Notes under the pieces: model-generated | Database searches by the model: none | Seen by the model: only the letters and a program-made list of their open reading frames with translations | What the model was told of the DNA's origin: nothing | Shown here: positions 43,741-53,522 of the stretch, piece after piece | Layout: each line of letters begins with the position of its first letter | Position numbering within the stretch: the stretch's first letter is position 1 | Translations under genes and position numbers: made by a program | Assembly: GCA_964022665.1 (NCBI GenBank) | Contig: CAXIDF010000019.1 | Coordinates: 21,827 to 85,826 of the forward strand | Length of the DNA: 64,000 nt | From: Haliea sp964022665 | GTDB lineage: Bacteria; Pseudomonadota; Gammaproteobacteria; Pseudomonadales; Halieaceae | Direction of reading: 5' to 3'

Positions 43741-45267
43741 TCAGCTGCGCTCGCGGGCCTCGGCCCGCAGCACAGGCTTGTCCACTTTGCCCGCCGCATT
43801 CAGCGGCAGGGCTGGCACGCGCCGCCAGGTCTTGGGCGTTTTGTAACCGGCAAGCCGCGCGCGGCAGTGCGCCGCGAGTTCGCCATCGCTGGCCTCCCCG
43901 TCCAGCACCAGCACCGCGGCGACCTGCTCACCCCACTGGGCGTCCGGCAAACCGATGACCGCACAGTCCTTCACCGCAGGATGGTTGCGCAACACTTCTT
44001 CCACCTCGCGCGACGCCACATTTTCGCCACCGCTGATAATCATGTCTTTCTTACGGTCAACAATGCTCAGGTAACCTGCGCTATCGAAGCGCCCCACATC
44101 CCCGGTATGCAGCCACCCATTCACCAGCGCAGCGGCCGTTGCCTCGGGCTGCTGCCAATAGCCGCTCATGCACTGGGGCGCTTTCACCAGCACTTCACCG
44201 GCCACCCCGGGCAGGCAGGTCGCTCCGGCTTCATCCACTACCTTGAGCTCTACCGTCGCCAGCGGCTTGCCCACGGTGCGCAGCAACTCCGGCTGCCCCG
44301 CCACGGCGCGCTGGTGATCCTCCACGGTGAGAAAGGCAGCACTACCGGACAACTCGGTCATGCCGTAACTCTGGCAGAGGCCAACGCCAGTATCAGCCAA
44401 CAGCCGGCGCAGCAGGATTTCCGGCATGGCGGAGGCGCCGTAGCCTATGGTGCGCACTGACGCGAAGTCCGCCGGGGAAAACGCGGGGTCGTCCAACAGC
44501 ATGGCAATCATGGTGGGCGCCAGTGACAAGGTGGTCACGCGCTGTTCTCGGCAGGCTCGAAGGGTGGCCTCGGGGGAAAACGACCGCAACAACACAACTG
44601 CGGCACCGTACTGGTGTTGCAACAGCACGTTGTGCGCCGCTACATGAAACAATGGAAAAGGATAGAGGTAGGTGTCGCCTGGGAGCACCGGCCGGGCGAG
44701 TGCCGCGGACTCAAGCCCGGCCAGGAAGGAACGGTGGGTAAGCACCGCGCCCTTGGGCCTGCCGGTGGAACCCGAAGTGTACAGAATCCACACTGGATCA
44801 TCCGCGGCAGTGGCGGGCAGGCTCGCCTGCGGTCCCTCCAGCCACTGTGCATAGCCGCCCTGTAAATCCACCGCCGGTAGCGCCTGCGGCGCCCCCGGGT
44901 CTGCACGCAGCGCTTGCAACAGCTCGGCATCGGCAAACAACAGGCTTACACCCGATGCATCGAGTTGGTAGCACCACTCCGGGGGTGCCAGACGCGCATT
45001 GAGGGGCACCAGGATGCGACCACTGGCCGCCGCCGCGTACATCAACTCGATGAATTCAGGACCGTTGAAGGCGAGAACCCCAATGCGGTCGCCGGGCTTA
45101 CCAGCGCTCGCCAGCCGTTGCGCAAGCCGCGCCACGCGCGCCTGCAAGTGCGCATAGCTTGTCGCCTGCCCCTGCCACCAGAGTGCCGTCGCTGTCGGCT
45201 CGCGCTGCGCCTGCAGTGCCAGCAGCTCGTGCAGCCGCGTTGTCGAAGTCGCCGTTGTGCTACTCAT
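43741..45267 (-). CDS. AMP-dependent acyl-CoA synthetase/ligase
   Basis: 508 residues from the ATG at 45267; an upstream in-frame start at 45285 is possible and neither has a strong ribosome site. Adenylation motifs are complete: WILYTSGSTGRPKGAVLTH (A3, about 160-178), GYGASAMPEILLRRL (A4), QSYGMTELSG (A5), GWLHTGDVGRF (A7), DRKKDMIISGGENV (A8) and PLNAAGKVDKPVL with the catalytic Lys (A10, about 495). It activates a carboxylic acid as acyl-AMP and transfers it to CoA. Fatty or aromatic acids are equally possible. It lies 37 bases downstream of PurT in the same direction, probably by chance rather than by function. Confidence 0.94.
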   Translation of the reverse strand: MSSTTATSTTRLHELLALQAQREPTATALWWQGQATSYAHLQARVARLAQRLASAGKPGDRIGVLAFNGPEFIELMYAAAASGRILVPLNARLAPPEWCYQLDASGVSLLFADAELLQALRADPGAPQALPAVDLQGGYAQWLEGPQASLPATAADDPVWILYTSGSTGRPKGAVLTHRSFLAGLESAALARPVLPGDTYLYPFPLFHVAAHNVLLQHQYGAAVVLLRSFSPEATLRACREQRVTTLSLAPTMIAMLLDDPAFSPADFASVRTIGYGASAMPEILLRRLLADTGVGLCQSYGMTELSGSAAFLTVEDHQRAVAGQPELLRTVGKPLATVELKVVDEAGATCLPGVAGEVLVKAPQCMSGYWQQPEATAAALVNGWLHTGDVGRFDSAGYLSIVDRKKDMIISGGENVASREVEEVLRNHPAVKDCAVIGLPDAQWGEQVAAVLVLDGEASDGELAAHCRARLAGYKTPKTWRRVPALPLNAAGKVDKPVLRAEARERS

Positions 45268-45304
45268 GCACGGCCATTCACGCATCGTGGGTCACAAGGC
45301 TGCC

Positions 45305-46486
45305 TCACAGGCTGACCTCAATGGCGGCGGTAACCTGCAGCGCCTTCTCTACCGCTTCTTCGGTGGTATTGCCGCGCGCCAACCCCACCCCGAGGCGCCG
45401 CTCGCCGTGCACTTCCGGCTTGCCAAACAGGCGCAGGTCTGTGTCGGGCAGGCTGAGGGCCTGAGCCAGGTTCCCGTAGCGCATGTTGTTAGAGTCACCC
45501 GCCACCAGCAGAACCGCAGACGCGGCAGGGCCCCACTGGCGAATCACCGGCACGGACAAACCGAGGATGGCCCGCGCATGCAGTGCAAACTCCGAGAGGT
45601 TCTGCGAGATCAGCGTCACCAGGCCGGTATCGTGCGGCCGCGGGGAGACTTCACTGAAGATCACCACATCGCCCTTGATAAACAGCTCGACGCCAAAAAT
45701 GCCGTGGCCACCCAGCGCTTCGGTGACGGCGCACGCCACCCGCTGTGCATCGGCCAGCGCAACCGCACTCATGGCCTGGGGCTGCCAGGACTCCCGATAG
45801 TCACCCTTTTCCTGCCGATGACCGATGGGTTCACAGAAGCTGGTACCGTCGCGGTGGCGCACGGTGAGCAGGGTGATTTCGTAGTCGAAGTCGACAAAGC
45901 CCTCGACGATGAGCTTGCCCGCCCCGCTGCGCCCGCCCGACTGGGCATAGTCCCAGGCCGCCTGAATATCCGCAGGCGACCGCAGCGTGCTCTGCCCCTT
46001 GCCAGAGGAAGACATGATGGGTTTCACCACACAGGGCAGCCCTACTGCCTCCACCGCCGCTTCGTACTCCGCGCGGGTAGCCGCGAAACGGTAGGGCGAG
46101 GTGGCCAGGCCGAGTTCTTCGGCCGCCAGGCGACGAATGCCCTCACGGTTCATGGTGAGCTGTGCGGCACGCGCCGAAGGCACCACGTGCCAGCCCTCGG
46201 CCTCCATGGCCACCAGTTCGTCTGTGGCGATCGCCTCGATTTCCGGCACAATCAACTGCGGGCGTTCCTGCTCCACAAGCGCGCGCAGCGCAGCGCCATC
46301 CAGCATATTCACCACGTGCGCCCGATGTGCCACCTGCATGGCCGGGGCATTGGCATAACGATCAACCGCAATCACTTCACAACCCAGGCGCATCAGCTCA
46401 ATCGCCACTTCCTTGCCCAGTTCGCCGCTGCCCAGCAGCATGACGCGTGTGGCGTCGGGCGTCAGTGGTGTTCCGATGGTTGTCAT
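45305..46486 (-). CDS. purT: formate-dependent phosphoribosylglycinamide formyltransferase
   Basis: 393 residues, the normal length for PurT. The N-terminal segment VMLLGSGELGKEVAIELMRLG cut to MLLGSGELGKEVAIEL (about 14-29) and RYANAPAMQVAHRAHV (about 43-58) are diagnostic. The ATP-grasp domain includes PIMSSSGKGQS (about 155-165) and FGVELFIKGD / FSEVSPRPHDTGLVT (about 258-290). It forms formyl-GAR from GAR, ATP and formate in purine synthesis, the folate-independent alternative to PurN. The 45-base gap to DinB upstream allows a shared transcript. Confidence 0.96.
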   Translation of the reverse strand: MTTIGTPLTPDATRVMLLGSGELGKEVAIELMRLGCEVIAVDRYANAPAMQVAHRAHVVNMLDGAALRALVEQERPQLIVPEIEAIATDELVAMEAEGWHVVPSARAAQLTMNREGIRRLAAEELGLATSPYRFAATRAEYEAAVEAVGLPCVVKPIMSSSGKGQSTLRSPADIQAAWDYAQSGGRSGAGKLIVEGFVDFDYEITLLTVRHRDGTSFCEPIGHRQEKGDYRESWQPQAMSAVALADAQRVACAVTEALGGHGIFGVELFIKGDVVIFSEVSPRPHDTGLVTLISQNLSEFALHARAILGLSVPVIRQWGPAASAVLLVAGDSNNMRYGNLAQALSLPDTDLRLFGKPEVHGERRLGVGLARGNTTEEAVEKALQVTAAIEVSL

Positions 46487-46531
46487 TGCTCAGGTTTCCC
46501 GCTGTGAAAAGTGCCAGTTTATCATCCGTAC

Positions 46532-47623
46532 TCAGAACTGCAGGGGATATTGTGCGGGGGCGGGTTCGGCAATGTCCTGAGTTGCCGGTGCCGTAGGTGT
46601 CTCGAAACCGGACAGGCTCAGGCCCAACAAGCGCACGCCGAGTGGCACCGGCAGCAGGCCTGCGAGAATGGCGCGCGCCAGCGCCTCGAACTGCTCGCGG
46701 CCCACAATCGGCACCGGAAGAGACTGCGCCCGGGTAACCTGGCGGAAGTCGGCATATTTCATTTTCAGGGTGAGTGTACGTCCCTGCGCGCCCTGCTGTG
46801 CAATACGCTGCCAGACAAGGTCGATAATGTCCTCCAGGGCAGCGTACAGTTCTGTGCTGGATGTCATGTCCTGCGCATAAGTGCGCTCTCCTCCCACCGA
46901 CTTACGCACACGGTCCGGTCGCACGGGGCGGTCATCCTCACCGCGGCTCGCGCGATAGAGATACAGGGCCGATTTACCAAAATGCTGTTGTAGAAAACTC
47001 AGGCTCTGTGCCCGTAAATCAGCGCCGGTGTGAATGCCCAGATCTGCCATGCGCTCTGCTGTGCGCGGCCCCACGCCATAGAAACGCCGCGTAGGCAGCG
47101 CGGCAACGAAGGCGGCTCCTTCCGCGGGCAGGACGACAAATTGGCCGTCAGGCTTCTTCTGGTCTGAAGCCACCTTGGCCAGGAACTTGTTGTAGCTGAT
47201 GCCCGCGGAAGCCGTTAACCCCGTCTCCGCCAGAATATCCCGACGGATGCAGCTAGCCACTCGGATGGCGCTGCCTATCCCCTGGCGATCCTCGGTCACG
47301 TCGAGGTAGGCCTCATCCAGCGACAGGGGCTCAACCAGGCAGCTGTAACGGTCAAAAATGGCGCGAATCTGTCGCGACACTGTCTTGTAAACGTCGAAAC
47401 GCGGTTTCACGAAGGTCAGCTGCGGGCAGCGCCGCTTGGCGGTGACCGAGGGCATCGCGGAGCGCACACCGAACTGACGCGCCTCGTAACTGGCCGCTGC
47501 CACCACGCCACGCTCAGCGGAGCCGCCCACGGCAATGGGCCTGCCGCGCAGCGCAGGGTTATCGCGCTGCTCTACGCTGGCAAAAAAAGCATCCATGTCG
47601 ATGTGAACGATCTTGCGCAGCAC
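46532..47623 (-). CDS. dinB: DNA polymerase IV (Y family)
   Basis: 363 residues from GTG at 47623. The polymerase core has HIDMDAFFASVEQRDNP (Asp9 first metal ligand, steric-gate Phe14) and EPLSLDEAYLDVT (Asp/Glu of the second motif, about 98-110). SAGISYNKFLAKVASDQKKP follows (about 138-157), then helix-hairpin-helix FYGVGPRTAERMADLGI. The little-finger domain ends in QYPLQF, which fits a beta-clamp binding motif. It performs translesion and error-prone synthesis. No LexA box was evident in the short upstream region. Confidence 0.96.
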   Translation of the reverse strand: MLRKIVHIDMDAFFASVEQRDNPALRGRPIAVGGSAERGVVAAASYEARQFGVRSAMPSVTAKRRCPQLTFVKPRFDVYKTVSRQIRAIFDRYSCLVEPLSLDEAYLDVTEDRQGIGSAIRVASCIRRDILAETGLTASAGISYNKFLAKVASDQKKPDGQFVVLPAEGAAFVAALPTRRFYGVGPRTAERMADLGIHTGADLRAQSLSFLQQHFGKSALYLYRASRGEDDRPVRPDRVRKSVGGERTYAQDMTSSTELYAALEDIIDLVWQRIAQQGAQGRTLTLKMKYADFRQVTRAQSLPVPIVGREQFEALARAILAGLLPVPLGVRLLGLSLSGFETPTAPATQDIAEPAPAQYPLQF

Positions 47624-47736
47624 CTTTCGGGCTCCCCAAATCCGGCGGCAACGGTGCAGGCGGCGGCAGGAGGCAACAAACGGGGTCTGCTACACTCACT
47701 CCACAGGCCTCCTGACCCAGGCAATGTGATTATCCC

Positions 47737-48021
47737 ATGGAAACGCCACAGCAACGCAAAATTCGTGAAGCCCTGAACCGCACATCGCCGGGCGACAGCA
47801 GCACGCTGGACAACAGTGAGCCGGAAGGCAGCACGTCCCTGCAGGCACACGCCCTTGAACACACCGACCCCGACTACGTGCCCAAAACGCTGACACCCCA
47901 CGAGTGGGAAGCGTGGTATGCGGAGCACGGGGTGCCCGCATCACACCGGCAAACGTCGAAAGCCGCACCGGCAGCACAGTCGCTGTGGTCGCGGTTGAAG
48001 ACTCTGTTCCGTCGCCACTGA
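47737..48021 (+). CDS. small hypothetical protein
   Basis: 94 residues from the ATG at 47737, with no strong ribosome site. The sequence is polar and Pro/Ser/Thr-rich at first (METPQQRKIREALNRTSPGD), then HTDPDYVPKTLTPHEWEAWYAEHGVP cut to TPHEWEAWYAEHG as its most distinctive segment. It ends in a basic tail (SLWSRLKTLFRRH). No membrane helix or signal is present. The coding look is reasonable and it fills the gap between dinB and the amidase, reading divergently from dinB. No family is recognised. Confidence 0.6.
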   Translation: METPQQRKIREALNRTSPGDSSTLDNSEPEGSTSLQAHALEHTDPDYVPKTLTPHEWEAWYAEHGVPASHRQTSKAAPAAQSLWSRLKTLFRRH

Positions 48022-48122
48022 AGGTCGGCAATCGCCCCCCTGGCCTGGGCCAGAAAGCTGAACCGGGACTGTGGGAACGCTGCGGTATAGTACCCACACT
48101 GAACACATCAAGGACGCTCACC

Positions 48123-49637
48123 ATGGAAGACCCCTCCCGTCGCCACCTGCTCAAGCAGGGCCTGCTGGCAGCCACCACCATGGCGCTGGCGCCAAACTTG
48201 CGCGCGAGCAGCGCCGCCACCCTGCCGCTGGCAGAATACCGCCAGTGGGATGCCCTGGACATCGCCGAACGCGTGCGGAAGGGTGACGTTTCCGCAGCGG
48301 AAGTGCTGGAGACGGCCATCGCCCGGGCCCAGGCAGTCAACCCGACGCTGAACTGTATTGTGGAGACGCTCTACGACCAGGCGCGTGCGGCCGTCGCAAA
48401 AACCCTGCCCGCAGGGCCCTTTCGCGGCGTGCCCTTCCTGCTCAAGGACCTGGGCATGATGCTGGAGGGCACCGTAACCACCCACGGCTCTCGCTTCTAT
48501 CGCGACAACGTGGCCGACTACACCAGCACAGTGGTCAGCCGCTATCAGGCCGCCGGGCTGGTGATCATGGGCAAAACCCACAGTCCCGAGTTCGGCGGCA
48601 CCGGCAGCAGCGAATCCACGCTCTTCGGTGACACGCGCAATCCCTGGAACCTGGAGCACTCGGCGGGGGGATCATCGGGCGGCTCGGCCGCCGCCGTCGC
48701 GGCCGGTATTCTGCCCATCGCCAACGCCACCGACGGCGGCGGCTCGATTCGCATTCCCGCCTCTGCCTGCGGCCTGTTCGGCATGAAACCCAGCCGCGGG
48801 CGGGTACCCCACGGGCCGCGTACCCTGTCGTCGCTGATGTCGGTCACGCATGCCGTCTCGCGCAGCGTGCGGGATAGCGCAGCGCTGCTGGACGCCACCA
48901 GCGGCCCCGAACCAGGCCAGACGGTCATTGCGCCGCCCCCCGAAGGCAGCTTTCTGGCGGCATCGATGCGCGCGCCACGGGCGCTGCGTATCGGCCTGGT
49001 CACAACACCGCTGACGCATACCCCGGTGGCGGAAGAATGCCTGACAGCGGCGCGCAACGCGGCCACACTGTGTACGCAACTGGGGCATAACGTGGAGGAG
49101 ATTCAACTTCCGGTCGATCCCGGGCAGTTCTTTGGCGCCTTTGGTCCGATGATGGCTGCGTACACCGTAGAGCGCGTCCACGCTCGGGAAAGGGCACTGG
49201 GCCGCAAGGCAACCGAGAACGACCTTGAACCGCTGATCTGGGAACGCTACCTCGCCGACCGCGACAACAGCGCGGAGCAGCTGTTTTCCGCCATGCAGAT
49301 GCTGGAGAAAATCACGCGCGACATGGCGCTGCTACAGCAAACTTACGACGTACTGCTTTCCCCCACCTTGACCACACCTCCGGTGAAACTGGGCAAACTC
49401 AGCCTGGATCAGGACAAGGCCAGCTACGAGCAGGAAGCCATCAGCGTGTCGGCATTCACCAGCCTGTTCAACGCTACGGGGCAGCCCGCCATGTCGGTAC
49501 CATTGCACTGGAGCGCGGAAGGCCTGCCGGTCGGCGTGATGTTTGCCGGGCGCTACGGCGAGGAGGCACTGCTGTTCCAACTGGCCGCGCGACTGGAAAA
49601 AGCGGCGCCCTGGTTCAACCGATTGCCAACAGTGTGA
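48123..49637 (+). CDS. Tat-exported amidase (amidase signature family)
   Basis: 504 residues from the ATG at 48123. The N-terminus SRRHLLKQGLLAATT is a twin-arginine signal ending near ALAPNLRA, so it should be folded in the cytosol and exported. Amidase-signature residues are present: Lys in VPFLLKDLG (about 104), the SAGGSSGGSAAAVAAG glycine/serine run with the first catalytic Ser (about 178-195) and DGGGSIRIPASACG with the acyl-enzyme Ser (about 201-214). The Ser-Ser-Lys triad is complete. The enzyme hydrolyses amide bonds; the substrate is unknown. A TATAGT near 48086 may be the -10 element. Confidence 0.93.
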   Translation: MEDPSRRHLLKQGLLAATTMALAPNLRASSAATLPLAEYRQWDALDIAERVRKGDVSAAEVLETAIARAQAVNPTLNCIVETLYDQARAAVAKTLPAGPFRGVPFLLKDLGMMLEGTVTTHGSRFYRDNVADYTSTVVSRYQAAGLVIMGKTHSPEFGGTGSSESTLFGDTRNPWNLEHSAGGSSGGSAAAVAAGILPIANATDGGGSIRIPASACGLFGMKPSRGRVPHGPRTLSSLMSVTHAVSRSVRDSAALLDATSGPEPGQTVIAPPPEGSFLAASMRAPRALRIGLVTTPLTHTPVAEECLTAARNAATLCTQLGHNVEEIQLPVDPGQFFGAFGPMMAAYTVERVHARERALGRKATENDLEPLIWERYLADRDNSAEQLFSAMQMLEKITRDMALLQQTYDVLLSPTLTTPPVKLGKLSLDQDKASYEQEAISVSAFTSLFNATGQPAMSVPLHWSAEGLPVGVMFAGRYGEEALLFQLAARLEKAAPWFNRLPTV

Positions 49638-49716
49638 ACCCGGTCACCTAAGCTATGTGGCGCCTATTGGCTGGTCTGCGGTAATCTCAGCACTGATTTC
49701 AGCCAAGCACCACGCC

Positions 49717-51492
49717 ATGAGCAAACCGGTCCCCATCGAGCTACGCATCCCCCCGCAGGACGGTGCTCCATTCACACGTTTCACCCCCACCCTTGCGGGC
49801 GCAGCCGGGTGGTGCGACGCGCTGCCGATGGCAGATCCGACCGGGGTAGCGCAGCGACTGCGCGACGCCTTGCTGGAGCTCAATCGCGCGCCACTGGACC
49901 CGGAACTTCGCTATGAGTTGCTGGAAACCCTGCGGCCCAGCCTGACACAAACCCTGACGCTGCTCGACCGCATGCTGATCAACCAGCCTCTGGCCATGCC
50001 GCCACGCATGCAGGCGCTGGCTGCGGTTTCCGACCAGATCGGCGGATTGGCGTGCACCGCCTATTCCATCTGTGTCATGCAGGCGGCCCGCGAGCCCGCA
50101 CGGATCACCCGCAGGGCACCCGCCAGGCTGGTATGCGAGGCGCTGGAACGCAGCCTGCACTATGCAGCGCACAAGGTTCTCCTTGCACTCAACTTGCAGC
50201 TGCCCATCGAATCACGCACCTGGTCAACGCTGCATCAACTCTACCTGCTGGGCGAGCGCTATCGCCTGACAGACCTCGCCGTGCCTGCGGCCACCGGTGG
50301 TGAGACCACCCTGAGGAACGCCTGGCTATTGCCGCTGCTGCTGGCCTGCTGCCATACCGGCCAACTGCTGCGCAGCGACATCAACGTGCTCCACGCTGCG
50401 CTGCGTCATTCGGCACCACGCTGCAAGGTGCAGTTGGCGAGTGAACCCGGGCTGTTTGCCGTCGACCTGGGAGGCGCCAGCCCGCCGGTATACCGCGCCA
50501 GCATGGCAACCCTGGGCAAGCAGGTAAGAGTACTCGACACCACCGGGATGCTGGAACCGCTGACGCAGGCCAGCGAAACCGCGCGCAAGGCGAACCGCAG
50601 CGGCGTATTACTGGGCGACACCCGAATTCCCCTGCCGGTGCTGGAACATTTGCTGGATTGCCTCAGCAGCGAGCGCGAGCGCGGGAGCCGCAGGGTGATT
50701 GTGCGGGAACCGTTACAGGCCGTCCTGGGCTTCAGCGCCACGCACTTTCACCTGGCCGGCGAGCGCACCCTTGACGAGCTGGTACAGAAGCCCGGCGCCC
50801 GGAAAGCCAAACCCAGCTCCGAGAACCCCTTTCTGGCAGAACGCAAGCGCGACGACGTTTGGTCCGCCGCACCCGATACCGACCGCAGCCACTCGTCGCT
50901 GAACCGGGACGGCAGCATCAATGTGCTGGCTCGCGCCCGCACCGAACAAACAGCCGCGCCCGAAGTGCCTGCCGGATTCAGCGTTGTGCATGTCACCACC
51001 GTGGATGCCAGCCCAGGGGGCTATTGCCTGGACTGGGGCGCCACTGCGCCCGCAGCGGTACGCAACGGGGAACTGGTTTGTTTACGCCGGGACCAGAAAG
51101 ACCCCTGGCTATTGGGTGTCGTACGCTGGACACATCGGCAGCACACCAGTGGCACGATCACCGGCGTTGAAGTCCTGGCTTCGCGGGCTGAGTCCTGGGC
51201 CTGCCAAACCCTGCGCGACGGGGCCAGCCAGGCCTCCTCGTTGCGCGTCATTATCCTGCCGCCAAACCGGCTGTCGCAGGGGCGGGAGACCATCATTACG
51301 CCACGTACCGGTTTCACACCCGGCAACCACCTGCTGCTGCAGCGCGGGCAGGAGCAGCGCACCATCACCCTCGGCAAACAGATGGCGATCAGCGCCGGGA
51401 TGAATCAATTTGAGGTGCGGGAGGGATTGTTGGCGGTGGAGGAGCCTGAGGCGACCTCGCGGCAGCTGTCTGACATAGATTACCAGCCCTGA
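49717..51492 (+). CDS. large cytosolic protein of unknown function, possibly an atypical PilZ-type protein
   Basis: 591 residues from the ATG at 49717; the frame is open to 49543 but overlaps the amidase. The first 350 residues are helical (DRMLINQPLAMPPRMQALAA; LLLACCHTGQLLRSDINVLH), and the last 150 are beta-rich (SVVHVTTVDASPGGYCLDWG; NGELVCLRRDQKDPWLLGVV; FTPGNHLLLQR). The layout of a helical N-terminal part with a terminal beta-barrel and the sequence RNGELVCLR recall the c-di-GMP-linked PilZ-like proteins of pseudomonads, but the RxxxR motif is not obvious, so I keep the call open. No signal or membrane helix. It is convergent with the HPr-rel-A cassette. Confidence 0.6.
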   Translation: MSKPVPIELRIPPQDGAPFTRFTPTLAGAAGWCDALPMADPTGVAQRLRDALLELNRAPLDPELRYELLETLRPSLTQTLTLLDRMLINQPLAMPPRMQALAAVSDQIGGLACTAYSICVMQAAREPARITRRAPARLVCEALERSLHYAAHKVLLALNLQLPIESRTWSTLHQLYLLGERYRLTDLAVPAATGGETTLRNAWLLPLLLACCHTGQLLRSDINVLHAALRHSAPRCKVQLASEPGLFAVDLGGASPPVYRASMATLGKQVRVLDTTGMLEPLTQASETARKANRSGVLLGDTRIPLPVLEHLLDCLSSERERGSRRVIVREPLQAVLGFSATHFHLAGERTLDELVQKPGARKAKPSSENPFLAERKRDDVWSAAPDTDRSHSSLNRDGSINVLARARTEQTAAPEVPAGFSVVHVTTVDASPGGYCLDWGATAPAAVRNGELVCLRRDQKDPWLLGVVRWTHRQHTSGTITGVEVLASRAESWACQTLRDGASQASSLRVIILPPNRLSQGRETIITPRTGFTPGNHLLLQRGQEQRTITLGKQMAISAGMNQFEVREGLLAVEEPEATSRQLSDIDYQP

Positions 51493-51537
51493 CTTTCCCG
51501 CACGGCGCAGCTACCGGGCGCCCAACGCGCTGCCCTG

Positions 51538-52608
51538 TTAGTTGCCTGTACCACGCATCGCCAGACCACCTTTGCGCGCCAGATGCCGCAGAAGCAATCC
51601 AGGCGGCATGCGCACCCAGTGGGACCGCCAATACAACAGCTGTTCGGCCATTGCGGCGCGCAAAGGCTGACTCACCTGTGGCGCCAGGTGCCAACGCATG
51701 AGAGCTTGCATCAGCCGATCGACAGGGTACGCGGGCCGCGCCGTGCGCACCGCCTGCCAGATGGCCTCCGGCGGCTCAAGGCCGAAAAATTCCCTCGCGG
51801 CCGACAAACAATAGTAAAGCGGCCGCAAAAGGCCCAGCGCCCTGCCCTGTGCCAAAAGGTCAGGCCAGAAATTCACATCCTGCTCTGCACCCTGCAGGCA
51901 GGACGCGTGTATATCGTACAGGTCGCGGATTCCGCCGCGTAACTCATCACTCATCAACAAGTGCAACGTGCTGTGCAACACCCTGTCCGTTGGGGCCAAC
52001 ACTTGAAACGGTGTGCCCGCAACGCGCAGTGAGCGCGCAACAACGGGCGCGACATCCAGCGCACTGCGACTGGTGACCTGAATCAGGTTGTGATGAACAT
52101 CAAGCTCCAGTGAGCAATCGGGATGTCGCATGGGAGGCAGCTCGTGTGTCCACTGGCGGTAATACTGATCGTCGTATGCTGTCAGGGCCGGGTCGAACTC
52201 CCAGCCGGTATCACGCAAGCGCTGCTCGAAATCCTCCAGTGCATCCCGGGGCACAAGCACATCAATATCGCTTAAGCCACGACCCGCCGCGAACGGCAAT
52301 TCGGCCGCCAGGTAAGCCGCGCCCTTGAGGAGGATAACCGGGTATTCGACCCGAGCCGCAAGCTGACCCAGGCTGCGGAGTTCGCTGCGCACCAGCACAT
52401 GCATATGTGCTACGTAGCGCGCGTGCCCTGAGAGCATGTCGCGCACCGCATCCGGCAGGTCCAGGTCTGGCACCGCCTGTGCCAATAGATGATGCACACG
52501 CGCCAGCATCCGCGTGCGCCGCCCCTCACCGAGCAACGCCTCCCATTGCGACGGAGTGAAGTCGCGAGCACAGGTGGGGTTACACAATACCGCGATCAAC
52601 GTGTTCAT
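51538..52608 (-). CDS. nucleotidyltransferase-family protein of the HPr-rel-A cassette (PF14907-type)
   Basis: 356 residues from the ATG at 52608, which overlaps the kinase stop as ATGA. The nucleotidyltransferase core is VILLKGAAYLAAEL (about 92-105) and GRGLSDIDVLVPR (about 110-122), where the D-I-D pair binds metal, followed by LELDVHHNL (about 167-175) with the third acidic residue. The remainder is helical. Members of this family are often found beside HprK-like kinases and PqqD-like proteins. It should attach a nucleotide to, or process, a partner product; the real reaction is unknown. It is the last gene of the four-gene run starting at 54370. Confidence 0.88.
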   Translation of the reverse strand: MNTLIAVLCNPTCARDFTPSQWEALLGEGRRTRMLARVHHLLAQAVPDLDLPDAVRDMLSGHARYVAHMHVLVRSELRSLGQLAARVEYPVILLKGAAYLAAELPFAAGRGLSDIDVLVPRDALEDFEQRLRDTGWEFDPALTAYDDQYYRQWTHELPPMRHPDCSLELDVHHNLIQVTSRSALDVAPVVARSLRVAGTPFQVLAPTDRVLHSTLHLLMSDELRGGIRDLYDIHASCLQGAEQDVNFWPDLLAQGRALGLLRPLYYCLSAAREFFGLEPPEAIWQAVRTARPAYPVDRLMQALMRWHLAPQVSQPLRAAMAEQLLYWRSHWVRMPPGLLLRHLARKGGLAMRGTGN

Positions 52609-53522
52609 CGCCGCGGCTCCCGCAGCAGGCTTTCTACTGCAGCCACGGCTTCCTCCAGGTTGCCGTTGATCAATTGATAGCTCGTGCACTCCCTGACAAG
52701 CCGGCACAGCGAGCGAAAACCCTGCACAGCGCTCACACGGTAGTTAAAGGCATTGTTCACCAGGCGCGTCATCGCCACTTCGGGAGGCTGCTCCTGCAGC
52801 TGCAACGCAGCACCGGGCTCATAGCGGGGAAACACAATGAACCGAGGACGCGCAGGTTCCGCCTGGCGCTGCAAGCTATCGACCGGTGGGAACATATGCA
52901 CCACATCCCCCTTGCGCGTTTTGTCGTACCGCGGGCCAAAGCCAAGGTGCGGCGCAAAGTCCTGTAGCAGGGGGATCGAGGCATTCTTCAACGGCGCAGC
53001 ACGTGGCAGGGGCAGGAAGCAGCCATCTGCATGGCGCAGAATGCCGAACTCATCGGAGAGAAGCCGCCAGCCGCGACCGACCAGAGCGGCGCACAGGGTG
53101 CTCTTCCCAGAGCCCGGCTGCGCCGGTAACACCACGGCGCAACCATCGCGCTCTACCACGGCGCTATGCAGCATCAGGTAATCGTGAGCCGACATAGCGA
53201 TGCACCAGTTCAGGCCCCACTCGAACATCGGAAATGCATGATCCAGCGGATAGGGATCAAAGGGCGTGAGCTCTTCAATGCGAAACACCACTTGCGGACG
53301 ATACCAGCGTCGAACGCCCTGTTGGTGCACGACAGCAATGCGAAAATGGCAGATCGCATCGTCCGGCAAAACGTCCAGTGAACCGTAGCAGCGCTGCCAG
53401 GTTGCTGCAAAACCGGAGATATCGCTGCGCAAACGCACCTGGAACGGCCCGGAACGAATGACGATGCCAGCTTGTTGCAGATGTTGCTGCAACGCTACCG
53501 TCGACAGATCGCCCACCTTCAC
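52605..53522 (-). CDS. HprK-related kinase A
   Basis: 305 residues. The C-terminal kinase half resembles HPr kinase/phosphorylase: LMLHSAVVERDGCAVVLPA (about 116-134), Walker A AQPGSGKST (about 135-142) and GWRLLSDEFG (about 150-160) with the acidic catalytic residue. The N-terminal half differs from HprK. It matches the HprK_rel_A group of the HPr-rel-A system, in which the PqqD-type protein is encoded just upstream. Both gene junctions are ATGA overlaps, so three proteins are made together. No PTS HPr gene is near, so the phosphate acceptor is probably not HPr. A small-molecule or peptide target is inferred. Confidence 0.9.
   Translation of the reverse strand: MKVGDLSTVALQQHLQQAGIVIRSGPFQVRLRSDISGFAATWQRCYGSLDVLPDDAICHFRIAVVHQQGVRRWYRPQVVFRIEELTPFDPYPLDHAFPMFEWGLNWCIAMSAHDYLMLHSAVVERDGCAVVLPAQPGSGKSTLCAALVGRGWRLLSDEFGILRHADGCFLPLPRAAPLKNASIPLLQDFAPHLGFGPRYDKTRKGDVVHMFPPVDSLQRQAEPARPRFIVFPRYEPGAALQLQEQPPEVAMTRLVNNAFNYRVSAVQGFRSLCRLVRECTSYQLINGNLEEAVAAVESLLREPRR

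Noticed and set aside
45257..46507. Plus-strand open frame of 416 codons opposite purT
   Set aside because: Antisense shadow; the minus strand encodes a complete PurT.
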